From: Dyella_B acidisoli
GTDB taxonomy: Bacteria; Pseudomonadota; Gammaproteobacteria; Xanthomonadales; Rhodanobacteraceae
NCBI RefSeq assembly: GCF_049532895.1
Contig: NZ_CP064031.1
Span: forward strand, 1,736,001-1,800,000
DNA: 64,000 nucleotides
Direction: 5' to 3'
Made by a program: the position numbers and the translations under genes. Below the pieces are notes generated by a model. That model made no database searches. It had not been told where the DNA came from and worked only from the letters and a program-made list of their open reading frames with translations. Shown here piece after piece: positions 57,870 to 64,000 of the stretch (positions are counted from its first letter, which is position 1; every line of letters starts with the position of its first letter).

Positions 57870-59891
57870 TTAGAACTCCGTCGCAAGTCGTGTGCCCTGG
57901 GCAATGGCGCGTTTGGCGTCCAGTTCGGCGGCGACATCCGCACCGCCGATCACGTGCACGCTCGGGTGGCCTTGTTCCTTTAGCGCATCGGCCAAGCTGC
58001 GATACGGCTCCTGCCCGGCGCAGGTCACCACGTTGTCGACCGGCAGCACCTGGGCTTTGCCGTCGACCGTGATGTGTAAGCCCTGGTCATCAAAGCGGTC
58101 GTAGCTGACGCCACCAAGCATGGTGACCCGCTTGTTCTTCAAGGTCGTGCGATGGACCCAGCCGGTGGTTTTATTCAAGCGGGCGCCGGGACGACCTGCC
58201 GTCCGTTGCAGCAGCCAGATCTGTCGCGCAGCAGGCTCCGGTTGCGGGGGAAGCAGGCCGCCGGGATGTTCAAGCTGCATGTCCACACCCCATTCGCGCG
58301 TCCAGCGCGCAACGTCGGTAGTGGGAGAGGGCGCATGTTCAACGAGAAATTCGGCGACATCGAAGCCGATACCTCCAGCACCGATGATCGCCACGCGAGC
58401 ACCGATGGGCTGATTGCCCGCCAGCACGTCGAGATAGCTCAGCACGCGAGCATCATCGCTGCCAGGGAAGCTCACTTTGCGCGGTTTGATACCGGTGGCG
58501 ACAATGATGTGATCGTAGTTTGCTGCCCTGAGTGATGCTGCATCCGCGATTTGTCCCAGTTGCAGGCGCACACCGGCGTCGGCCAGGCGATGTGTGAAAT
58601 AGCGCAGCGTTTCATGAAATTCTTCCTTGCCCGGGATGCGCTTGGCGTAGTTGAACTGTCCGCCGATCTCGCTGGCGCTTTCAATCAGCGTAACGTCGTG
58701 GCCGCGTTCCGCCAGCGTGGCGGCGCAAGCCATGCCGGCAGGCCCGGCGCCGATGACTGCCATGCGTTTACGGGCCTTCGATGGAACAATGCGCAGTTCG
58801 GTCTCATGACAGGCGCGCGGATTGACCATGCAGCTTGCGCGCTGGTTCAAGAACACGTGATCAAGACAAGCCTGGTTGCAGGCGATACACGTGTTGATGC
58901 GTTCGCTGCGTCCTGCTTTGGCTTTGACGGCCCAATCGGGATCAGCCAGCAGTGGGCGCGCCATCGACACCATGTCGGCTTCGCCGCTCGCGAGAATTCG
59001 CTCAGCCACGTCGGGCATGTTGATGCGGTTAGTAGTGATGAGCGGGATCGACACTTCGCCCTTGAGCTTTTTCGTGACCCAGCTGAAGCCTGCGCGCGGC
59101 ACGCTGGTAACGATGGTCGGAACGCGCGCCTCATGCCAGCCGATACCGGTGTTGATGATGCTGGCCCCCGCGGCTTCGATGCCTTTAGCGAGCGTCACGA
59201 TGTCTTGCCAGGATTGCCCGCCCTCAACGAGGTCGAGCATGGAAAGGCGATAGATGATGATGAAGTCCTTGCCGACGGCTTCACGCATGCGTCGCACGAT
59301 TTCGGTCGGAAAACGCATGCGCCGCGTAGCGTCACCGCCCCAGGCATCGTTACGTTGATTGGTACGCTCGGCGATGAATTGATTGATCAGATAGCCTTCC
59401 GAACCCATCACTTCCACGCCGTCATAGCCGGCTTCTTGGGCCAACTGCGCACAGCGGACGAAGTCGTTGATGGTGCGTTCCACGCCTCGTGCATTGAGCG
59501 CGCGAGGCTTGAACGGAGTGATCGGCGATTGGATGCGCGATGGTGCAACCGAAAGCGGGTGGTACCCATAGCGCCCTGCATGCAGGATTTGCATGCATAT
59601 GCGGCCGCCTTCCGCGCGCACGGCCTGGGTGATCTTGCGATGCCGTGGCTTGTGCCAGGGCAGAGTCATACGGCCGCCGAACGGCTTGAGCCAGCCTTCG
59701 ATGCTTGGCGCGATGCCGCCGGTCACCATCAGGCCTACGCCGCCACGTGCGCGTTCGGCGAAATAAGCGGCCAGCCTGTCGAAATCGGCGGCTTTGTCCT
59801 CCAGCCCGGTATGCATCGATCCCATCAGGATGCGATTGGGCAGAGTGACGTGGCCCAGCTCGAGCGGGGTAAACAGATGGGGATAGTTCAT
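57870..59891 (-). CDS. fadH: NADPH-dependent 2,4-dienoyl-CoA reductase (FadH-like)
   Basis: This encodes 673 residues. The N-terminal Old Yellow Enzyme barrel binds FMN (PLELGHVTLPNRILMGSMHT; YDGVEVMGSEGYLINQF; IITNRINMP-type region). Four cysteines CIACNQACLDHVFLNQRASC bind a [4Fe-4S] cluster. The C-terminal half has FAD and NADPH folds (VIGAGPAGMACAATLAERGH; VAIIGAGGIGFDVAEFLVEH). It reduces 2,4-dienoyl-CoA in the breakdown of unsaturated fatty acids. ATG 59891 is chosen over an upstream start. An acyl-CoA-binding protein gene lies just upstream on the same strand, which fits fatty-acid use. Confidence 0.95.
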   Translation of the reverse strand: MNYPHLFTPLELGHVTLPNRILMGSMHTGLEDKAADFDRLAAYFAERARGGVGLMVTGGIAPSIEGWLKPFGGRMTLPWHKPRHRKITQAVRAEGGRICMQILHAGRYGYHPLSVAPSRIQSPITPFKPRALNARGVERTINDFVRCAQLAQEAGYDGVEVMGSEGYLINQFIAERTNQRNDAWGGDATRRMRFPTEIVRRMREAVGKDFIIIYRLSMLDLVEGGQSWQDIVTLAKGIEAAGASIINTGIGWHEARVPTIVTSVPRAGFSWVTKKLKGEVSIPLITTNRINMPDVAERILASGEADMVSMARPLLADPDWAVKAKAGRSERINTCIACNQACLDHVFLNQRASCMVNPRACHETELRIVPSKARKRMAVIGAGPAGMACAATLAERGHDVTLIESASEIGGQFNYAKRIPGKEEFHETLRYFTHRLADAGVRLQLGQIADAASLRAANYDHIIVATGIKPRKVSFPGSDDARVLSYLDVLAGNQPIGARVAIIGAGGIGFDVAEFLVEHAPSPTTDVARWTREWGVDMQLEHPGGLLPPQPEPAARQIWLLQRTAGRPGARLNKTTGWVHRTTLKNKRVTMLGGVSYDRFDDQGLHITVDGKAQVLPVDNVVTCAGQEPYRSLADALKEQGHPSVHVIGGADVAAELDAKRAIAQGTRLATEF

Positions 59892-59975
59892 GCGACGACC
59901 GCCGTTCAAACGATCGTATGAATATGCATTCGCTTCACGAAGGGCGCAAGTGGCCCTGGCGCGGCAGCTGCCGGT

Positions 59976-60248
59976 TCAGTGGAGCAATTGTTGTACCAGG
60001 CCGATGTACTGCCGCATGGCTTCATCCTGGGACATGCCCTTCAGGCGTCCCCAGGCTTCCTGCTTGGCGGTGCCGATGAAGTCAAAGAAGCTGGTGGGCT
60101 GACAACCATGAACATCGCCTTCAAGAGCCTGCTTGTAGAGCCCGTAAAGCATGAGCAGAGTGTCGTTGTCAGGCCGTTCCTTCGCATGCCGGATTTCATC
60201 TGCGGCTTGGTGGAACTGGTGCTGGAGCTCGTTCACGGAAGACGGCAT
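59976..60248 (-). CDS. Acyl-CoA-binding protein
   Basis: This encodes 90 residues, the usual size, from ATG 60248; ATG 60284 would add 12 residues. The family motif is well kept: LYGLYKQALEGDVHGCQPTS, FFDFIGTAKQEAWGRLKGMS, QDEAMRQYIGLVQQLL, with the Tyr and Lys residues that hold the acyl-CoA. It binds long-chain acyl-CoA in the cytoplasm. ACBP genes are not common in bacteria. It lies 85 bases before the fadH-like gene. Confidence 0.9.
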   Translation of the reverse strand: MPSSVNELQHQFHQAADEIRHAKERPDNDTLLMLYGLYKQALEGDVHGCQPTSFFDFIGTAKQEAWGRLKGMSQDEAMRQYIGLVQQLLH

Positions 60249-60345
60249 GTAACCGGATACGGTCGAAATGGAGCTGTTGAGCATGGGACTAGAGACCCCT
60301 TTAAACACGCTAAGCTAAGCACTTCCCGTGCCACCAGGACCCTCC

Positions 60346-61026
60346 ATGCCAACACGCCAGTCCGTGCCCGTACTTACCATTGACGGACCTTCCGGATCAG
60401 GCAAAGGCACGATCAGCCGGCTGGTGGCGGAACACCTGGGCTGGCGCTTACTGGACTCTGGAGCGCTCTATCGCGCAGTAGGCTATGCAGCCGGTATGGC
60501 CGGGTTGGATCTGTCCGACGCCGATGCTGTGACCCGCTGCGCTCAAACCACGAAGATCCAGTTTCGTGCGGCGCTACATGATGGCGAAACGCGCGTAATC
60601 GTCAATGGCCATGATGCCACAGATGAATTGCGTACCGAGACCGCGGGGGCTGCAGCTTCGGCGATTGCTTCGATTCCTTCGGTGCGCCAGGCGCTGGTCG
60701 ATCTGCAGTTGAGCTTCCGAAAAGCCCCCGGGTTGGTGGCGGACGGACGCGACATGGGCACAGTGATCTTCCCCGATGCGCCCTACAAGGTATTCCTGAC
60801 CGCCAGTGCCGGCGAAAGGGCGAAAAGGCGTTATAAGCAGTTGAAGGAAAAGGGGCTAAGCGTTACACTCGCTTCCCTTCAGAGCGAAATTGAAGCGCGT
60901 GACGCCCGTGACGCATCGCGAGCCGTCGCACCGCTCAAGCCCGCCGCCGATGCAGTGCTGGTCGATACCACCGGCATGGGGATCGAGGACGTGGTCGCTA
61001 AAGTTCTGGCCGTCGTGAAACCGTAA
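60346..61026 (+). CDS. cmk: Cytidylate kinase
   Basis: This encodes 226 residues from ATG 60346 with AGGA upstream. P-loop DGPSGSGKGTISRLVAEHLG, substrate region LLDSGALYRAVGYAA, and GLVADGRDMGTVIFPDAPYK with the LID residues AGERAKRRYKQLKEKG. It phosphorylates CMP/dCMP. The order cmk-rpsA-ihfB is conserved in gammaproteobacteria. Confidence 0.97.
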   Translation: MPTRQSVPVLTIDGPSGSGKGTISRLVAEHLGWRLLDSGALYRAVGYAAGMAGLDLSDADAVTRCAQTTKIQFRAALHDGETRVIVNGHDATDELRTETAGAAASAIASIPSVRQALVDLQLSFRKAPGLVADGRDMGTVIFPDAPYKVFLTASAGERAKRRYKQLKEKGLSVTLASLQSEIEARDARDASRAVAPLKPAADAVLVDTTGMGIEDVVAKVLAVVKP

Positions 61027-61188
61027 AACGGTTCCGGCGGCTTTGGTGCTTCATGCCGCGGCATGGAGTTTTGGGTCAACGGTGCCAGGGAGCGATCCCG
61101 AAACACCCACAACCGGTGGGCCTGCCCATGCGCAAACATCCGACGGCGCGTATTGGGTCAAAGGCCTTTTCTTATTTCTGGAATCAAC

Positions 61189-62862
61189 ATGACTGAAAGT
61201 TTTGCCGAGCTGTTTGAACAGAGCCAACAGGCCATCTCCAAGCTGAAGCCGGGTGCCATCGTCACCGGCATCGTTGTCGAAATCCGCAACGACGTCGTCG
61301 TGATCAACGCCGGCCTGAAGAGCGAAGGCATCGTTCCGATCGAGCAGTTCAAGAGCGAGAACGGCGAGTTGGAAGTACGCGTGGGCGACGAGGTGAAGGT
61401 AGCCCTCGACGCACTGGAAGACGGCTTCGGCGAGACCAAGCTCTCCCGTGAGAAGGCCAAGCGTTCCATGGTGTGGGACGACCTCGAGCAGGCCTTCGAC
61501 AAGGAAGAGACCATCACCGGCAAGATCTCCGGCAAGGTCAAGGGCGGTTTCACCGTCGATATCAAGGATGTCCGCGCGTTCCTGCCTGGTTCGCTAGTCG
61601 ACGTGCGTCCTGTACGCGATCCGGTGTACCTGGAAGGCAAGGATCTCGAATTCAAGATCATCAAGCTGGACCGCAAGCGCAACAACGTGGTGGTCAGCCG
61701 CCGCGCCGTCGTCGAGACCGAGTTCTCCGAGGAGCGCGAGAAGCTGCTGGAACGCCTGACCGAAGGCGCTGTGGTCAAGGGCACCGTCAAGAACCTCACC
61801 GACTACGGCGCGTTCGTGGACCTGGGCGGCATCGACGGCCTGCTGCACATCACCGACATGGCGTGGAAGCGCGTGCGTCATCCGTCCGAAGTGGTCAATG
61901 TGGGCGATGAGCTCGACGTGCGCGTGCTGAAGTACGACCGCGAGCGCAACCGCGTGTCGCTGGGTCTGAAGCAGCTTGGCGATGATCCGTGGGTCGCTAT
62001 CTCGCGTCGCTACCCGGTCGGCAGCCGTCTGTTCGGCAAGGTCTCCAACGTCACCGATTACGGCTGCTTCGTCGAGATCGAGCCGGGTGTGGAAGGCCTA
62101 GTCCACGTCTCCGAAATGGATTGGACCAACAAGAACGTCAATCCGGCCAAGGTCGTGCAGGTCGGTGACGAAACCGAAGTGATGGTGCTGGACGTGGATG
62201 AAGAGCGTCGCCGCATCTCGCTGGGCATCAAGCAGACTCGCTCGAACCCGTGGGAAGCTTTCGCCGCCACGCACAAGAAGAACGACAAGGTGTCCGGTCA
62301 GATCAAGTCGATCACCGACTTCGGCATCTTCATCGGCCTGGACGGCGGTATCGACGGCTTGGTGCATCTGTCGGATATCTCCTGGCAGGCGTCCGGCGAA
62401 GACCTCGTACGCAACTTCAAGAAGGGCGACGAGATCGAAGCCGTGGTGCTGGCCGTGGATCCGGAGCGTGAGCGCATCTCGCTCGGCATCAAGCAGATGG
62501 AGCAGGATCCGTTTGGCCACTTCATGGCCGTCCATCCGCGTGGCGCGATCGTCACCGGCACGGTGAAGGAAGTGGACGCCAAGGGTGCGGTGATTGATCT
62601 CGGCGACGGCGTCGAGGGTTACCTCCGCGCTAGCGACATCGCCAAGGAACGCATCGACGATGCCACTCAGCATCTGAAGGTGGGTGACAAGGTGGAAGCG
62701 AAGTTCACCGGTATGGATCGCAAGGGTCGCCAGCTCTCGCTGTCGATCCGCGCCAAGGATGAAGAAGAGCTGCAAGACGCCATGGCCGAATACTCGTCCG
62801 CGTCGGGTGGCACGACCAAGCTTGGTGCGCTGCTCAAGGAGCAGCTCAACAAAGCCGAGTAA
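61189..62862 (+). CDS. rpsA: 30S ribosomal protein bS1
   Basis: This encodes 557 residues, six S1 RNA-binding repeats of about 85 residues each (for example AIVTGIVVEIRNDVVVINAG; GTVKNLTDYGAFVDLGGIDG; FGKVSNVTDYGCFVEIEPGV). It holds mRNA on the 30S subunit. ATG 61189 is chosen over an upstream start that has no family match; no strong SD precedes it, as is usual for rpsA, whose leader (61027-61188) is folded and self-regulated in relatives. A hairpin at 62876-62900 follows. Confidence 0.98.
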   Translation: MTESFAELFEQSQQAISKLKPGAIVTGIVVEIRNDVVVINAGLKSEGIVPIEQFKSENGELEVRVGDEVKVALDALEDGFGETKLSREKAKRSMVWDDLEQAFDKEETITGKISGKVKGGFTVDIKDVRAFLPGSLVDVRPVRDPVYLEGKDLEFKIIKLDRKRNNVVVSRRAVVETEFSEEREKLLERLTEGAVVKGTVKNLTDYGAFVDLGGIDGLLHITDMAWKRVRHPSEVVNVGDELDVRVLKYDRERNRVSLGLKQLGDDPWVAISRRYPVGSRLFGKVSNVTDYGCFVEIEPGVEGLVHVSEMDWTNKNVNPAKVVQVGDETEVMVLDVDEERRRISLGIKQTRSNPWEAFAATHKKNDKVSGQIKSITDFGIFIGLDGGIDGLVHLSDISWQASGEDLVRNFKKGDEIEAVVLAVDPERERISLGIKQMEQDPFGHFMAVHPRGAIVTGTVKEVDAKGAVIDLGDGVEGYLRASDIAKERIDDATQHLKVGDKVEAKFTGMDRKGRQLSLSIRAKDEEELQDAMAEYSSASGGTTKLGALLKEQLNKAE

Positions 62863-62875
62863 TGTAGTGCCTGTA

Positions 62876-62900
62876 TCGGGGCGGTGTTGCGCCGCCCCGA
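62876..62900 (+). terminator. Hairpin after rpsA
   Basis: TCGGGGCGG and CCGCCCCGA form a 9-bp stem with a 7-base loop; only a weak T-rich tail (TTCGTTCC) follows, so read-through to ihfB is likely. Confidence 0.6.
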
Positions 62901-62930
62901 TTCGTTCCACGTCACGGACATTGGGGACCC

Positions 62931-63230
62931 ATGACCAAATCCGAGCTGATTGAGGCGCTGGCCAGGCGCCAGACCCATCTTGCGTTCAGCGACGTCGAGT
63001 TGGCGGTGAAGAACGTGATCGAACAGATGAGCCAGGCTCTTGCTGGTGGCGAACGCATCGAGATCCGCGGTTTTGGGAGCTTCGCACTGCATTACCGTCC
63101 GCCTCGCATGGGCCGCAATCCCAAGACGGGTGAAGCGGTGGCTCTGCCCGGCAAACACGTTCCGCACTTCAAGCCCGGCAAAGAACTGCGCGAACGCGTC
63201 AACATGCGGCTGGAGCAGCAAGCCGGCTGA
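62931..63230 (+). CDS. ihfB: Integration host factor subunit beta
   Basis: This encodes 99 residues. HU/IHF fold: TKSELIEALARRQTHLAFSD, VELAVKNVIEQMSQALAGGE, IEIRGFGSFALHYRPPRMGR and the DNA-bending arm with NPKTGEAVALPGKHVPHFK, where the Pro intercalates. It is the beta subunit by position (after rpsA) and by the arm sequence. A strong terminator follows at 63256-63296. Confidence 0.97.
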   Translation: MTKSELIEALARRQTHLAFSDVELAVKNVIEQMSQALAGGERIEIRGFGSFALHYRPPRMGRNPKTGEAVALPGKHVPHFKPGKELRERVNMRLEQQAG

Positions 63231-63255
63231 CGCAGCAACAATCACTTATTCCGAC

Positions 63256-63296
63256 AGGCAGGCGGCCTTTGGGCTGGTCCTGCCTTTTCTTTTTTT
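63256..63296 (+). terminator. Rho-independent terminator after ihfB
   Basis: AGGCAGG (63256-63262) and CCTGCCT (63279-63285) form the stem and TTTCTTTTTTT follows. Confidence 0.85.
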
Positions 63297-63345
63297 GGGT
63301 CATCAATCGGGATGTAAGAGCGTGTTTCGGCGCGCAGATTGAAGC

Positions 63346-63406
63346 GTGAACACCAACATCACCATGCGTGCATAGATTGCGATGTTAGGGTTGTTACACC
63401 AACCCG
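63346..63406. repeat. Degenerate palindromic repeat before lapA
   Basis: ACACCAACATC and GATGTTAGGGTTG...ACACCAACCC pair loosely and resemble the inner arms of the element at 46813-46887. Confidence in family membership is low. Confidence 0.4.
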
Positions 63407-63494
63407 CTTTTACCCCGATTCCCGTCCATCCCCGCACTGAATTGTGAATCACATTCCCCTGTGAGCCGTTCAGCCAATCGGGTAAAGTCGCGTG

Positions 63495-63755
63495 ATGCGA
63501 TTGATCGTCACGTTGCTATTGCTACTGTTCATCGCCGGGGGAGTGATCCTGGGGGCGCTCAATGCGGACCTCGTGGGATATGACCTCGCGTTTTTACACG
63601 TCCAGGTCCCGAAGGGCGCCGCCTTGCTGGCCATGCTGGCGATAGGCTGGGTTCTCGGTGGCCTGACGGCGTGGCTGGGTGTCACCACACGGCATCGTCG
63701 CGAGCGACGACGCGCAGCCAAGGCGCAAAGTGCCAAGGTATCGAAAACAGCATGA
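63495..63755 (+). CDS. lapA: LapA family protein (lipopolysaccharide assembly protein A)
   Basis: This encodes 86 residues. Two membrane segments (LIVTLLLLLFIAGGVILGAL; LLAMLAIGWVLGGLTAWLGV) and a basic, Ala/Lys-rich cytoplasmic tail match the LapA/YciS family. It acts with LapB in lipopolysaccharide assembly and LpxC turnover. The ribosome site is weak; a GTG one codon upstream is possible. Its stop overlaps the lapB start. Confidence 0.9.
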   Translation: MRLIVTLLLLLFIAGGVILGALNADLVGYDLAFLHVQVPKGAALLAMLAIGWVLGGLTAWLGVTTRHRRERRRAAKAQSAKVSKTA

Positions 63756-64000
63756 GCGTCTTCTATTCGCTGCTGGCACTGCTCATACCGGCGGCCTTTC
63801 TCAGTGGCTGGTGGACCGCGCGGCGGGCAGGTGTGCGTCGGTCTGGGGCACAGGTCAGTGAGCTTTCGTCCGACTACTTCCGTGGCCTGAACTACCTGCT
63901 CAACGAGGAGCAGGACAAGGCGATCGAGGTCTTCCTCAAGCTGGCCGAATACAACCGGGACACCGTAGAAACGCACTTAGCGTTAGGCAACCTTTTTCGG
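63752..64000 (+). CDS. lapB: LapB (lipopolysaccharide assembly protein B), N-terminal part
   Basis: The frame runs to the window end, showing 83 residues. One membrane segment (VFYSLLALLIPAAFLSGWW) is followed by DYFRGLNYLLNEEQDKAIEV and FLKLAEYNRDTVETHLALGN, the first TPR units of LapB/YciM. It is a TPR adaptor controlling LpxC degradation by FtsH. Overlap with lapA (ATGA) and gene order support the call. Confidence 0.93.
   Translation, partial: MSVFYSLLALLIPAAFLSGWWTARRAGVRRSGAQVSELSSDYFRGLNYLLNEEQDKAIEVFLKLAEYNRDTVETHLALGNLFR

Noticed and set aside
58551..59921. 456-codon open frame on the plus strand opposite the fadH-like gene
   Set aside because: Same reason: low-complexity His/Ala/Arg-rich translation antisense to a well recognised enzyme.

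Overview
This window is a piece of a high-G+C gammaproteobacterial chromosome. Gene order and content (smpB-ssrA, ratA-rnfH, bamE/fur, recN-hrcA-grpE-dnaK-dnaJ-dapB, carAB-greA, cmk-rpsA-ihfB-lapAB), a type IV pilin, and the abundance of short palindromic repeats point to the Xanthomonadales, most likely Rhodanobacteraceae (Dyella/Luteibacter/Rhodanobacter-like). The genus is inferred from recognition only; no database was searched.

Layout. 1-9.8 kb: the start of an outer-membrane-type protein, a DUF2946 gene, a gutted beta-lactamase-like pseudogene, a PAS hybrid histidine kinase, a GAF-GGDEF-EAL c-di-GMP enzyme, a lipoprotein, an NTF2-like protein and an aldo/keto reductase. 9.5-21.8 kb: accessory genes, including a 44-residue membrane protein, a TonB-C-like periplasmic protein, a candidate structured RNA, a type IV pilin, a secreted glycosidase-like protein, a nucleotidyltransferase, an operon of a keto-acid decarboxylase plus an L-amino-acid oxidase, a Cys-cluster protein and a GNAT acetyltransferase.

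21.96-28.74 kb: a visibly A/T-richer island bounded by a perfect 55-bp direct repeat that is the 3' end and terminator of ssrA (tmRNA). It carries an HNH nuclease, a three-gene overlapping operon that looks like an ABC-three-component (ABC-3C) conflict system (PD-(D/E)XK-type nuclease component, middle component, DUF3732-type SMC-like ATPase) and a DUF4062-like protein. No integrase is visible. This is the best candidate for a poorly described defence system in the window.

28.7-35.8 kb: ssrA, smpB, ratA-rnfH, bamE, fur, a second candidate structured RNA with GGA-bearing hairpins, and a MASE1-type NarL-family sensor kinase separated from its probable LuxR-family response regulator by an IS110/IS1111-type insertion. 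35.8-45.3 kb: recN, then the heat-shock cluster hrcA-grpE-dnaK-dnaJ with a TMEM175-like channel gene between dnaK and dnaJ and a sigma-32-type promoter before dnaK, then dapB and a glycerophosphodiester phosphodiesterase.

45.3-51.4 kb: a yybP-ykoY (Mn2+) riboswitch before a CaCA-type exchanger, a TPR protein, and a minus-strand operon joining an Lgt-like membrane enzyme, a radical SAM protein of the MJ0619/Tes type and two tandem duplicated membrane proteins; a 2OG-Fe(II) oxygenase gene follows. 51.5-64 kb: carA-carB-greA, rpmJ, a LysR regulator facing a fadH-like 2,4-dienoyl-CoA reductase, an acyl-CoA-binding protein, cmk, rpsA, ihfB, lapA and the start of lapB. Palindromic repeats of at least three families are scattered through intergenic DNA; three copies of one family supply the TAG stop codon of the neighbouring gene.
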